Shown: positions 1 through 8,832 of the stretch, in pieces
Numbering within the stretch: position 1 is the stretch's first letter
Layout: each line of letters opens with the position of its first letter
NCBI RefSeq assembly: GCF_036323735.1
Contig: NC_086026.1
Span: 93,562,359 to 93,626,358, forward strand
Direction of reading: 5' to 3'
DNA from: Rattus norvegicus
Lineage: Eukaryota; Chordata; Mammalia; Rodentia; Muridae
Length of the DNA: 64,000 bases
Made by a program: the position numbers and the translations under genes
The notes under the pieces: generated by a model
Databases searched by the model: none
What the model was told of the DNA's origin: nothing
Seen by the model: the letters and a program-made list of their open reading frames with translations, nothing else

Positions 1-78
1 CTGGCTATCTCCCTTATATCCGTTAAATTTTACTTTCCATAACTCTTTCAAAGAATAATGGCGAGAATGAAGGTTTGT

Positions 79-408
79 ATATGCAGCGGTTTGAATGAGA
101 TGTCTTCCCATAGTCTCTGTCATTTAAATACTTGGTCCCCAGTTTGTGGCACTGTTTGGGGAAGTATTGGAGGTAGGGCCTTGTTGGAGGTGTGTCCCTG
201 GAGGTGAGCTTTGAGGATTTAAAGACTTGCACCATTTTAAGTTCACTCTCAGCTTAGTGTTTGAAGTTCAAGATGTGAGATCTCAGCTGCTCCTGACAGC
301 TTTATTCTTCCATAGTGGGAACTATATCCTCTGGACCTATAAAACCAATTAGACTTTCTTCTATGAGTTGTTTTGGTCAGGGAGTTTGTCACAGTGATAG
401 AAAAGTTG
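79..408 (+). mobile_element. MaLR-like solo LTR (old, diverged)
   Basis: The segment opens with a CGGTTTGAATG-like start and contains a 'cttggtccccagtttgtggcactgtttgg' type body, 'ggccttgttggaggtgtgtccctgg', and an end resembling 'ttgttttggtcagggagtttgtcacagtgatagaaaag'. This is the usual layout of rodent/mammalian ERVL-MaLR LTRs (MST/MT type). No internal retroviral genes are attached. The subfamily and exact ends are uncertain. Confidence 0.55.
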
Positions 409-421
409 CACACACACACAT

Positions 422-460
<39 letters not shown>
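408..460. repeat. (CA)n microsatellite
   Basis: Dinucleotide CA run with one short interruption (ttata), directly abutting the 3' end of the preceding LTR-like element. Confidence 0.95.
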
Positions 461-462
<2 letters not shown>

Positions 463-693
463 GGATGGAGTCACATCATTCTGCCATTGGGAAGCCCTTT
501 ATGTGGCAGTCTTGCCCACTCACATGAAGCTCATCTTAACACCCAACACATCATACCTGACTACACAGTCTTCGTCTTGTGTTGTTTGATTCAAACATGA
601 ACATCAGGCATGAGTTACACAGCTCTGAGATAGAAAGAACAGAACACACACACTTTTGCATTACATTGGTTAAAAAAAGTTAAAAACAATCAA

Positions 694-838
694 CTCTGGT
701 TGTTACATACCTGTAATCCCAACTACTAAGAAAGCTGAGGTCAGACGACTGCAAGCATGTGAGTTCAAAACCAGCATGGGAAAATTAGTGAGGTGCTGTA
801 CTAAATTTTGCAAGCTTAGAAAAGAAAAGAAAAACCAG
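694..838 (+). mobile_element. B1-related SINE (diverged)
   Basis: Contains 'acctgtaatcccaactactaag', 'gctgaggtcag', and 'gagttcaaaaccagcatggg' in the B1/Alu order, followed by an A-rich aaaagaaaagaaaa tail. Diverged, probably old. Confidence 0.6.
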
Positions 839-842
839 GAGT

Positions 843-1118
843 GATAGTATACATCCTTAATTCTAACAGAGGCAGAGACAGAGGCAGGGGCAGGGGCAGG
901 GGCAGAGGCAGAGGCAGGGGCAGGGGCAGGGGCAGGGGCAGGGGCAGAGGCAGGGGCAGGGGCAGGGGCAGAGGCAGAGGCAGGGGCAGAGGCAGAGAGG
1001 CAGAGGCAGAGGCTGGGTGGCAGGTTGATTTGAGTTCGAGACCAACATGGACTACATAGATGAAGTCCAAGCCAGCCAGGGCTACATAAGTAAGATACTG
1101 TCTCAGAAAAAAAGTAAG
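843..1118 (+). mobile_element. B1 SINE with an internal hexamer expansion
   Basis: B1 landmarks flank a large simple repeat. 'catccttaattctaaca' lies on the left (the 'ctttaatcccagca' block). 'gagttcgagaccaacatgg', 'ctacatagatgaagtc', 'agggctacataag' and 'actgtctcagaaaaaaa' lie on the right. The normal GAGGCAGAGGCAGG motif between these blocks is replaced by about 145 bp of GGCAGG/GGCAGA units. Confidence 0.7.
869..1013. repeat. (GGCAGG/GGCAGA)n hexanucleotide array
   Basis: About 24 tandem hexamers, mixing GGCAGG and GGCAGA units, located exactly where B1 carries its short GAGGCAGAGGCAGG motif. Long ORFs on both strands here (Arg-Gly or Pro-Leu/Pro-Ala dipeptides) are artefacts of the repeat. 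Confidence 0.95.
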
Positions 1119-1165
1119 TAAATAAATAAAAGTAAAAGGACAATAAAATTTTCTAAAGGAGAAAA

Positions 1166-1245
1166 AGGCTGGATGTGGCTCAGCGGTAGTGTTTTCCTAG
1201 TATTCATGTCCCTCAGTTCAATCTCTAGAAAGAAAACAAACACAA
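1166..1245 (+). mobile_element. ID-like tRNA-derived SINE (diverged)
   Basis: Contains 'ggctggatgtggctcagcggtagtgttttcctagtattcatg' and 'cagttcaatctctag', which resemble the A and B boxes of ID elements, followed by an A/C-rich tail. No target duplication was identified. Confidence 0.55.
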
Positions 1246-1303
1246 AACAAAACACCCCCCCCAAAAAAACCCAAAATGACAACAACAATAACAACCACAA
1301 AAA

Positions 1304-1430
1304 ACCTGGTGAGGCATGATGGTCCATGCTTATAACCGCAGCACTCAGGAGGCAGAGCGGAAGAATCCCAGGTTTAAGCCTGACCTGGGTTACAGAGTGA
1401 GGCTATCCCAAAACAAACAAGACACGTGAA
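1304..1430 (+). mobile_element. B1-like SINE (diverged)
   Basis: The order 'ggtgaggcatgatggtccatgc', 'gcagcactcaggaggcagag', 'aagcctgacctgggttacagagtgagg' matches B1-type SINEs. It ends in an ACAAAC-rich tail. Confidence 0.6.
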
Positions 1431-1569
1431 TCTAGGACAAAAGCAATGCTAAGATACTTGACCATGTAAGTGAGAACAATTCTTTAGCATGGCTTCATAT
1501 TTTAAGGACCATTTCAGTAGTATCAAAGAGTGCTAGGTACATTGAAGGGAAGCAGTGTGATAACACAGG

Positions 1570-1624
1570 AGTCACAGCAGCAGCAGCAGCAGCAGCAGCA
1601 ACAATGACAATGACGACGACGACA
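1570..1624. repeat. (CAG)n plus (GAC)n trinucleotide repeat
   Basis: A run of CAG units passes through CAACAATGACAATGA into four GAC units. It lies outside any recognised gene. Confidence 0.9.
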
Positions 1625-1635
1625 GTATCCAAGGA

Positions 1636-1812
1636 GAGCAGAGAGATGGCTTAGTGGGTAAGGTCCATTCCACTGAGCTTGAAGACCTGAGTCTAACCCC
1701 GGGACACACACAGTGGAAGGAGAGAAGCAACTCCCACAGGGTTTCCTCCGACCTCCACTCGTGCATCGGGGCACATGTCTGAGCATCCGTACACACAAAG
1801 CAAATAAAAATG
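1636..1812 (+). mobile_element. B2/B3-type SINE
   Basis: Starts 'agagcagagagatggcttagtgggtaag', continues 'gaagacctgagtctaaccccgg' and 'ctcccacagggtttcctccgacctccac', and ends 'cacacaaagcaaataaaa'. This is the standard B2/B3 order (tRNA-like head, then 3' tail with AATAAA). Confidence 0.7.
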
Positions 1813-1829
1813 GGGGGATGTGTGCGTGC

Positions 1830-2030
1830 TCATCAGGTTGTATTTATATATTTATGTGTATACACACATGTACCTATGTAACAATAATATGGGAAGAGAG
1901 GCCATGAATCTGAGAGGGAGTAACGGGAGAGATATGGGAGGGGCTGGGGAAGGAGGATTTGGAAGAGGTGGAGGAAGGAAAAGACAGGAGAAATTATAAA
2001 ATTATATTTTAATTAAAATAAAAATATGAG
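1830..2030 (+). mobile_element. L1 3' UTR fragment
   Basis: Contains 'tcaggttgtatttatatatttatg', 'gaggccatgaatctgagagggag' and a purine-rich G tract, ending in 'aattatattttaattaaaataaaaata'. This is the terminal part of the rodent L1/Lx 3' UTR. No ORF1 or ORF2 sequence is present. Confidence 0.7.
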
Positions 2031-2053
2031 AATACATACACACATAGAATATC

Positions 2054-2265
2054 CATGAAGCTGGGATGATGGTTTAGTCAGCAGAGTGTTTTCTGTGCAA
2101 ACCTGAGTTTGGATCCTTAGAAACCATGCAAACAGCCAAGCACAGCACTGCCTGTCTGTAACCCCACCACCAGGAAGGCAGACATAGGTAGATCTCTCCT
2201 GGCAGGCCAGCCTAGCTGAATCACTGATCTCCAGGTTCAGTGAGAGACCTTGTCTCGAAAGATAA
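2054..2265 (+). mobile_element. tRNA-derived SINE (B4/RSINE-like)
   Basis: 'gaagctgggatgatggtttagtcagcagagtg' resembles a tRNA-like head. It is followed by a B1-like half ('gtaaccccaccaccaggaaggcagacataggtag ... gagagaccttgtctcgaaa'). This composite organisation is typical of B4/RSINE1. Confidence 0.5.
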
Positions 2266-2269
2266 GGTG

Positions 2270-2580
2270 AAGTTGGGTCTGAGAAGTATGGTTCCTCAGT
2301 TAAAGTGCTTTTCGGCACAGCAGAAGGACCAAAGTTCAGATCCCCAGAAAGCATATAGGTGTCGGGCTGGGAGGCTTGCCTGGAATTATGGCCTGGGAAT
2401 ATGGAGATAGGAGATCTCCCCAGCATGTGAGTTATGAGACTAGCTATTCCAATTAACTCTAGGCTTGACTGAGAGAGACTGCCTCAATGAACAAGGTGGA
2501 AGAAAGACAGAAGAAGGTTCCGGATAGCAACTTCAGATGTCTACATGCACATGTATGTGCTTAAACACATAGTTACCAGA
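2270..2580 (+). mobile_element. second tRNA-derived SINE (B3/B4-like)
   Basis: Begins 'gggtctgagaagtatggttcctcagttaaagtgc' with 'aaagttcagatccccagaaagc' as a B-box-like block. The 3' half has 'tctacatgcacatgtatgtgcttaaacaca'. It is a tandem neighbour of the preceding SINE in the same orientation. Confidence 0.45.
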
Positions 2581-2654
2581 AAGGAAGGAAAAAAAAACAC
2601 AAATAAACAAGTAGATTGAAGAATGACTGAGGAAGACACCCAGAATTAGCCTCT

Positions 2655-2722
2655 GATCTCTACACACACGTGCACACACACACATGTGCACACACACATG
2701 TGCACACACACATGTGCATACA
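2655..2722. repeat. (CA)n-derived 14-bp minisatellite
   Basis: The phrase 'cacacacacatgtg' recurs about four times in tandem, giving a higher-order 14-bp period on a CA background. Confidence 0.8.
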
Positions 2723-2822
2723 CAGACATATGCTGTAGCTGTAGATTAGCTATTCTGCTTTGTGCTCCCTATGGGCTGCATACATGGACCTGCCCAAAAG
2801 CTATCTGGATTCACAAATGAAA

Positions 2823-2823
<1 letters not shown>

Positions 2824-2865
<42 letters not shown>
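2824..2865. repeat. (CA)n microsatellite
   Basis: About 20 uninterrupted CA units. Confidence 0.95.
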
Positions 2866-2868
<3 letters not shown>

Positions 2869-3514
2869 CTGGCTAGCTCACTGGCTGGGCAGTTCTAACC
2901 CTCCCCACTGCTAGCACACATTTCCCTCCAGTACTCTGGCTTAAGGCCCTCTAATTCTATATTTTAACTTTGTTAAATGGCTCCTTCTGGGAGTTCCCCC
3001 TCTCAGACTTTGCTGCCCAAGATGCTTCTGGGCAGCCCTTCTGGGGGCCACACTCCTTCTCACCTACATTTCAGATGATTTTCCTTCTATAACTCTAAAC
3101 CTGATCTGTCTCCCTCCGAATCACGGAGAGTCGCCTTTGTTCTCTCTCCCCATCCCTAGTTCATGCAAATCTAAAGGTCCCACCTCGGTCCACCTGCCCA
3201 GCCATTGGCTATTGGCTCTTTATCGATCAATCAAAAACCAATGGGGGACAAGGACCTTCAGTGTCTGGACATTCAGATTCCCGGTTTGCCGGGGCCAGAT
3301 TAAGTCAAAGCATGAGAACCAATCCCCAACAATATGCATTCATATAGCACACGCAAACACAAAAATTGAAATTAAAAAGTAAGAAGTTTCGTTTTAAATA
3401 CTAGAACCATTCAACTTTTCATGGCTGTTGCAATCTAGAGTAGCATAAATTTACATCATATTACACGTAATTTAGGTGCCCATTGAGTGCAGAGAACAGA
3501 AACACAAACTAGAG

Positions 3515-3665
3515 ATTTTGGTTTGGTTTGGTTTCTCCAGACATGGCTTTTCTGTGTAGTGTTGGCTATCCTAGAAGTCTCTCTGCATACCAAGCTGGCC
3601 TTGGACTCAGGGATCCATCTGCCTCTGCCTCCAGAGTGCTGGGATTAATGGCGTGTGCTCTCACC
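3515..3665 (-). mobile_element. B1 SINE
   Basis: Reverse-oriented B1: 'tttctccagacatggcttttctgtgtag', 'ccaagctggccttggactcag', 'ctgcctctgcctccagagtgctgggatta'. A (TTTGG)n-like tail lies at the left. Confidence 0.85.
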
Positions 3666-3716
3666 TATCAGACGCTGTCACCACCTATCAGAAACTAGAA
3701 TTTTGTTTTGTTTTTT

Positions 3717-3897
3717 AAAGATTTATTTATTTTTATTTATATGAGTACACTGTAGCTATCTTCAGACACATCGGACTGAGGGTATTGGATCCCCATTCCA
3801 GATGGTTGTGAGCCACCATGTGGTTGCTGGGAATTGAACTCAGGACCTCTGGAAGAGCAGTCAGTGCTCTTAACCGCTGAGCCATCTCTCCAGCCCT
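3717..3897 (-). mobile_element. B2 SINE (nearly full length)
   Basis: Reverse-oriented B2: 'aagatttatttatttttatttatatgagtacactgtagc' (tail), 'ttgtgagccaccatgtggttgctgggaattgaactcaggacc', 'cttaaccgctgagccatctctccagccc' (head). Well preserved, so relatively young. Confidence 0.9.
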
Positions 3898-4674
3898 AAA
3901 GCAAAAAGGGTTCATCCAAGGAAGGAAGTTGTGTGCCTACAGAAAGGCATTAGGTGGGAGGATCACACGTCAAGGACTCCCCATTCTGCTTTCTTGCCCA
4001 TGGTGCTGTTCTGCATTGGCCCAGAGGTCAGGAAGTAGTGCAGATAATTGCTGGGTTTGGGCACCATCAAAGTTGCCTCATATTAAAGGAGCAGATGATG
4101 TGTTTAAAAAAACAAACAAACAAAACAAAACAAAAAACCATGGGATCCCGTGGAGTCTGCCTGAGCAGTTATGTTACCCCTTTCCTCTAAAAACTGCATC
4201 CCTTCAGCTTGTGATGAGCGCGGATGAAGAACATTAGAGACCCAGCACTCTGGCCTCAAGTGCTCCCGGGAGGAGGATTTGTTGAGCTCTCCCCTTGCCA
4301 TGATGAATTAAGAAGAGTAAGGGAAGAGTGGGAACAGACGCCAGAGTCAATAAACATATCCCACACAATCTACCTACCACTAACAATCACCTCCCAGGGT
4401 TTGTCTTCCAAACAAAAACCAGAGCAAAATCATCACATGTGCATTCAAATTTGCATAATACCGCTGCCTTTCAGACAAACCAGGTGTGTCCAACTCTCGG
4501 TACACAGCCCACGTGTGGTCCAGGATATCTATGATTGGGGTCTACTCAGCACAAAATTAAAAACTTATTTTTTTGTTTATAAGACAAAATTTAATGAAAA
4601 TTGGTCAGCGGGTATATATAATCCATGGTGCTAGCCATATGCAACTGTCACAGAAATGGAAACCAGAGGATGGT

Positions 4675-5340
4675 GAAGTTCAAAAGCTTTACCCTTAACT
4701 TCATCATGTACTCATATACATCATGTAATCATATGTAAATTATTTTTGCAACTTCTTTAACTACATCCCGGCAAGTCGTTTCCTCCATCTGAAGCTTTTC
4801 TATTTCTGTCTCTGCAGCTTGCCTGGCTTTGCCAATGGCACAGCCCCAATGACCATATGAAACACCTGATGGATCCATCATACCGAGCTGTGCACCATCA
4901 TTCGCACTGTAAGACCCCAACATGAAACCGCAGCCAAAAGGTCTAACAGCGCTGTAGAGTGTATAAGCGTGTACGCACATGGCCACTCTGTCTGCAAGAT
5001 GTTTTAGAGGAACATTATACCAAAAGTTAGACCTAAAGTTGGACGCTTCTTCTCTTGCCATGTCTGCCAGGGAACGAGCATCTGCTAACAAACCTGCCAC
5101 TGCCATCCCAACATGTCGATCCACATTAAAAAGACGTCTCTGGAGCCTCTTCAAAGAGTTTAGAAAGGACTAGTTTTCCTACCCCAAACACAACACCGTC
5201 TTTACATCTGATCCCAATAGCTGTACTACTGTTTCCCACAACCTTCATGGCATATTCAACTTGGAAAACTCTTCCATCAGGAGAGAATGTAGAGGCTGAC
5301 AGGTCATACCCAGTGCCGATGGAGCTCATGGTACTGACCC
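4675..5340 (-). pseudogene. Psma3: Psma3 processed pseudogene (proteasome alpha-7/C8), 3' truncated
   Basis: The minus strand encodes a close relative of proteasome subunit alpha type-3 with no introns. It starts at the ATG at 5329 (MSSIGTGYDLSAS...) and reads about 60 residues. Near 5140 a net two-base loss shifts the frame inside the LSKLxEEGSNKRLFNVD region. The original reading then resumes in another frame (RLFNVDRHVGMAVAGLLADA...) through the IGKARQAA block to VAKIIYI at about 4740. A short insertion then precedes a VHDEVK-like stretch (about 4706-4680), after which homology stops. The last 50 or so residues, including the acidic C-terminal tail, are absent. No clear poly(A) tail or target duplication was found, consistent with an old, 3'-truncated retrocopy. 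It is not expected to make a functional subunit. Confidence 0.93.
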
Positions 5341-5767
5341 TAAAAACTTAGTTCTAACATGAGCTGTGTGCTGTAATATATGACTCAACTGTGGGATTCT
5401 TAAGCAGGCTCGCACTGGATGTTCGCACAGCGTGGCTGCAGTTTTACCGTGGTGTGAAGCTTCCAAAATCACTGTAGACCCAGTACCAATGGTTGTCACA
5501 TGCGTTTGTTGTGATTGCATGGGCAAAACGGATCACGAATCTTGTTTTAACTGCCACTGGGACAGTCGGCCTTTAATGAAGACCTTCGGAAGGTCCCACC
5601 TGCTTATTAAAGGCAGTTTTACATCTCTGCACACTTCAGTCATTGCCTGTGGGCTTTACAACTTACTTTCCACTTCATGCTACCCCAGAAGCTGGATGTA
5701 AAACTAAACCTTGCTTTCTATGTACCTGCCAATTAATTCTCATAATAGAAGGAAAAAATAGCCGTTG

Positions 5768-5950
5768 GGCTGGAGAAATGGCTCAGAGCTAGGACTACTC
5801 TCTCGGAGGACCCAGCTTTAGTTCCCAGCACCCATATAGGCAGGTCACAGCCCACAGGCAGATCCCAGGGGATCTGACACCCACCCTAGCTTCCGAAGGT
5901 GAGTCACCTGTACACATGTACCCAACCTCATAGACACGGTAAAAGTATTT
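5768..5950 (+). mobile_element. B3-type SINE
   Basis: Head 'gggctggagaaatggctcagagctag', middle 'ttagttcccagcacccatataggcaggtcacag', tail 'acacccaccctagcttccgaagg'. An ID element inserted just downstream. Confidence 0.75.
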
Positions 5951-5974
5951 TAAACATTAAGATAATCCCTTATC

Positions 5975-6058
5975 GGGGTTGGGGATTTAGCTCAGTGGTA
6001 GAGCACTTGCCTAGCAAGCGCAAAGCCCTGGGTTCGGTCCCCAGCTCCGAAAAAAAAA
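5975..6058 (+). mobile_element. ID SINE with target-site duplication
   Basis: A near-consensus rat ID element: 'ggggttggggatttagctc', 'agtggtagagcacttgcct', 'ggttcggtccccagctccg', then an A tail. It is flanked by the direct repeat aatcccttatc at 5964-5974 and 6059-6069. Its internal Pol III A and B boxes are intact. A young insertion, diagnostic of rat. Confidence 0.97.
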
Positions 6059-6182
6059 AATCCCTTATCACTGACTATTTTCTATTGCAATATGGCTTCT
6101 ATAACGTCTCAAAAGGAAGCAGAAACCCACAAAAAGAAAAGTTAGGCAAGAATGAGAATTATTCAGTGGCCCAATGACTAAT

Positions 6183-6187
6183 TTTGC

Positions 6188-6221
<34 letters not shown>

Positions 6222-6222
6222 A
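6183..6222. repeat. (TTG)n microsatellite
   Basis: About 12 consecutive TTG units. Confidence 0.95.
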
Positions 6223-6764
6223 TAAACTGTAAGGCATTCTGCTTAATTTGTAGGGAATTTGTGCAAGCTTTCAAAGGCTGTGATTTGAAAAGGCATACAA
6301 AACCATGCTGCCAAATTTGGTTTCCATCAGGGACAGCACCCAAACAGCAGGACAGAAAAACAAATCTATCTGTTCATTAACATTGCTTTTTTAAGCTCAT
6401 AAATGTTCTCTTGTTTCTTGTTAAGTAGTAATATATCTAATGGCAAGGAAAACCAAAACCATTTTTAGATGGTAAATTACTAAATGAGGTAGAGAGAGCA
6501 TGGCGGATACGATATGCTCTCACAAAAAGAAAAAGAGAGAGAAAAGATCCTTCTAAAATCAGTTTGTCTCACCAACTAGCCAGAGAGACTAAAGATGCTG
6601 GAGAAACCTTTCCAAAGAGGTTTAGAGAGCAGAGCCTCTAATGTTAATTCTACGCCTTGACTGACAGTGCTCATGCTACAGGTGAGCCTGAACTTGTCAC
6701 TTTGCATGGGCTAGGCTATGTGGTGGAGATTCATGTGTGAGTGTGCATGGGTGCGTGTGCAAGT

Positions 6765-7080
6765 GTGGGGGATGATCCACTCACCAACGTCCTTGTCAAG
6801 TGAGCATGAAGACTCAAGTTCAACCCATGTCAAGGTCTGGGGATGGTGGCGTGTTTCTATAACACTAGTGCTGGGGGTGGGGCTGGAGGTGGGGCATGGG
6901 TTATGGAGATTGGCCAATACCTGGAGCTTTCTGGCCAGTAGCCTAGCCTAGTCAGAGAGCTCCACAGTCAAGTGAAAGATCCTGTGTCCAAAAACAAGAT
7001 AGATGGCTCCTAAGAAACAACATCTGAGGGCGACCTCTGGCTTGCACAGCACATGCCCAGACCTTTACATGAATCAGTGA
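6765..7080 (+). mobile_element. diverged SINE, B3/B4-like
   Basis: Fragments such as 'gactcaagttcaacccatgtcaagg', 'ggtggcgtgtttctataacactagtgctggg', 'gtgaaagatcctgtgtc' and 'gcgacctctggcttgcacagcacatgc' follow the order of composite tRNA/B1 SINEs. Heavily diverged, so the boundaries are approximate. Confidence 0.45.
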
Positions 7081-7149
7081 GTAAAAAGCACCTTAAAGCG
7101 ATTTTCTTTGTCCGTTGTCAACATAGCTGATAAGGTTACTGGTGGTGCC

Positions 7150-7540
7150 CATTGATGAGGAGGAAGAAAGAGGAACTTATTATAAATTGGATAAGAAGTC
7201 GATGCAGCTGCTGTCCAATGCTCATGCTTAATGAGGTATCATTTTATAGCGTATCAGGAAAGGGTATATGCAAAAGTATAAAAATGCATAAAATCATGCA
7301 AATTGTCATTAAGACCGAATTTCATAAAGGCCAAGAGATTAAATCACTATCAGTTCCAGGAACTCCTCAAAAAATGTTGACACTGACTGTAACAACGTCA
7401 TTTATTATCAGAAGTAAGGTGGCTGAGCTGAGGCCAGATATTGAAATTTTAATATTTGCAACAGGGTATCAAAGTTCCTTATGGTATCAAAAATATTTGC
7501 ATCGGAAGTTGACAATAACTGACTTGCGGATTTAGCACTT
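7150..7540 (+). other. Unrecognised AT-rich stretch with one open frame
   Basis: A 127-codon frame (7152-7535) stays open in AT-rich sequence. I recognise no family. No splice sites, Kozak-favourable start or poly(A) signal support it. It may be a chance frame or a fragment of an old retrocopy, so it is not called as a gene. Confidence 0.3.
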
Positions 7541-7601
7541 TTAGTGAATTAGATAATTCATTTAAGATGAGATTATGGGTAGCTTTAAGATGAGAACCAA
7601 G

Positions 7602-7771
7602 GGGAGGGGATGGGGGCTTATGGACAGGAAACCAGGAAGGGGAATAACCTTTGAAATGTAAGTAAAGAAATATATCTAATAAAAAAATGAAAAAAATAAA
7701 AATTAAAAATAAAACAAAGTATCTCAGATCAACCCCCCCCCAAAAAAAACCAAAAACCAACCAAACAAAAA
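7602..7771 (+). mobile_element. L1 3' end, 5'-truncated, with 15-bp target duplication
   Basis: About 170 bp of rat-type L1 3' UTR: 'ggaaaccaggaaggggaataacctttgaaatgtaagtaaagaaat', then an A-rich tail. The direct repeat aagatgagaaccaag flanks it at 7587-7601 and 7772-7786. It is only the last fragment of the element and encodes nothing. Confidence 0.9.
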
Positions 7772-7929
7772 AAGATGAGAACCAAGTTAGCAGTAAAGTT
7801 CAAATATAACAGCATTCCAAATGAAACCAAAATTATGACAAGCTCACATTAAGGTCACTGATTCTGTGCACTTTGACAGGTTGTCCTATGAACAGTGAAA
7901 AGCTTGTAGCTGTGGTTTCCGTTTTATAC

Positions 7930-8100
7930 AAGGATGGTCTGTGCTGCCACTGCAGGCCATGCTGGTGTCCTTGGTCCATCCTGTTGCCAGGGACCACGCT
8001 GATGTCCATGATCCAAGCTGCTACTGAAAACCATGTTGAAGTCTGTGACAATGCTGCTGCCAGAAATGACGTGGACGTCCATGATCCATGTTGCTACTGG
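7930..8100 (+). repeat. Degenerate ~36-bp tandem repeats, probably within an old LINE fragment
   Basis: Four imperfect units follow the pattern CCATG(C/T)TG-ATGTCCATG-(G/A)TCCA-(T/A)GCTGCTGCCA. They begin near 7953, 7990, 8027 and 8063. The following 'gggcaaagaaacttctctttcag' resembles old rodent L1 sequence, so the array is probably part of an ancient LINE UTR. Confidence 0.65.
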
Positions 8101-8264
8101 CTGTTACGGGCAAAGAAACTTCTCTTTCAGTGACATCAGTGACCACAGACTCCTGACAGAGAATAAGAGACGTTGAAGGCTTCTGTGACATCTCCGTCCC
8201 CCTCCCCATAGGAAAAAATTCAGACAGGCGGCTACTGAAGACAGTCCCTAAAAACCGTGGATGC

Positions 8265-8316
8265 CCTGGGTTCGGTCCCCAGCTCCGAAAAAAAGAAAAT
8301 AGAAAAAAAAAAAAAA
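8265..8316 (+). mobile_element. Severely 5'-truncated ID SINE with target duplication
   Basis: Only the last 25 or so bases of an ID element ('cctgggttcggtccccag', 'ctccg') plus an A-rich tail remain. The direct repeat aaaaaccgtggatgc flanks it at 8250-8264 and 8317-8331. Confidence 0.9.
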
Positions 8317-8373
8317 AAAAACCGTGGATGCTGGAGTGTAGCTCTTCACAGTTGATGGCTTCTGGCAGGGGAG

Positions 8374-8375
<2 letters not shown>

Positions 8376-8438
<63 letters not shown>
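8376..8438. repeat. (TG)n microsatellite
   Basis: About 31 uninterrupted TG units. Confidence 0.97.
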
Positions 8439-8440
<2 letters not shown>

Positions 8441-8519
8441 GAATGTGGAGAAGGACTCAGTTAAGGGATTGGCCACTGGAGTTTGATCATGCTCCAATTA
8501 ATATATGAGCGACACAAAG

Positions 8520-8690
8520 GACTCGGTAGGAGGGTTTGGGGTTTTTTTGTTTTTGAGGGGGGTGGGGGGTGGGAGGGTGGTCTTGGAGAGATGGGAAGTG
8601 AGTAGAATTGGCAGACACTGTACAAAATTCCCAAATATTTAATTAAAATATTATGTTGGGGAAAATGTTAAATATATTTTTAAAAAAGAA
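8520..8690 (+). mobile_element. Probable old L1 3' end
   Basis: A G-rich tract (ggtggggggtgggaggg) is followed by 'ggaagtgagtagaattggcagac', 'actgtacaaaattcccaaat' and an AT-rich tail. This matches the terminal layout of old rodent LINE 3' UTRs (compare 52.2-53.2 kb). Confidence 0.4.
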
Positions 8691-8832
8691 ATGCAATTTT
8701 AAAGTTTCCTCAAAAAAAATCAGTCTTTTCTCATATTTGCAACTCCCATTCAGGTGACACAAATGTTCTTTTGCCAGTTTTCAAATGGAATGCACAGTTG
8801 CAACCTGGCATCTGACTTCAAGACATTTCATT

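Noticed and set aside
703..1143. Pro-Ala / Pro-Leu and Arg-Gly repeat ORFs
   Set aside because: They are produced by the GGCAGG/GGCAGA hexamer array in three frames and both strands.
5975..6058. ID element considered as a functional tRNA gene
   Set aside because: It has tRNA-like A and B boxes but does not fold as a full tRNA, has a long A tail and a target duplication, and is therefore a SINE insertion.
7152..7535. 127-codon plus-strand ORF, with a stretch (ILIFATGYQ) vaguely like flavin monooxygenase
   Set aside because: The similarity is limited to a few residues. The rest shows no FMO motif, and there are no gene signals, so it stays unrecognised.
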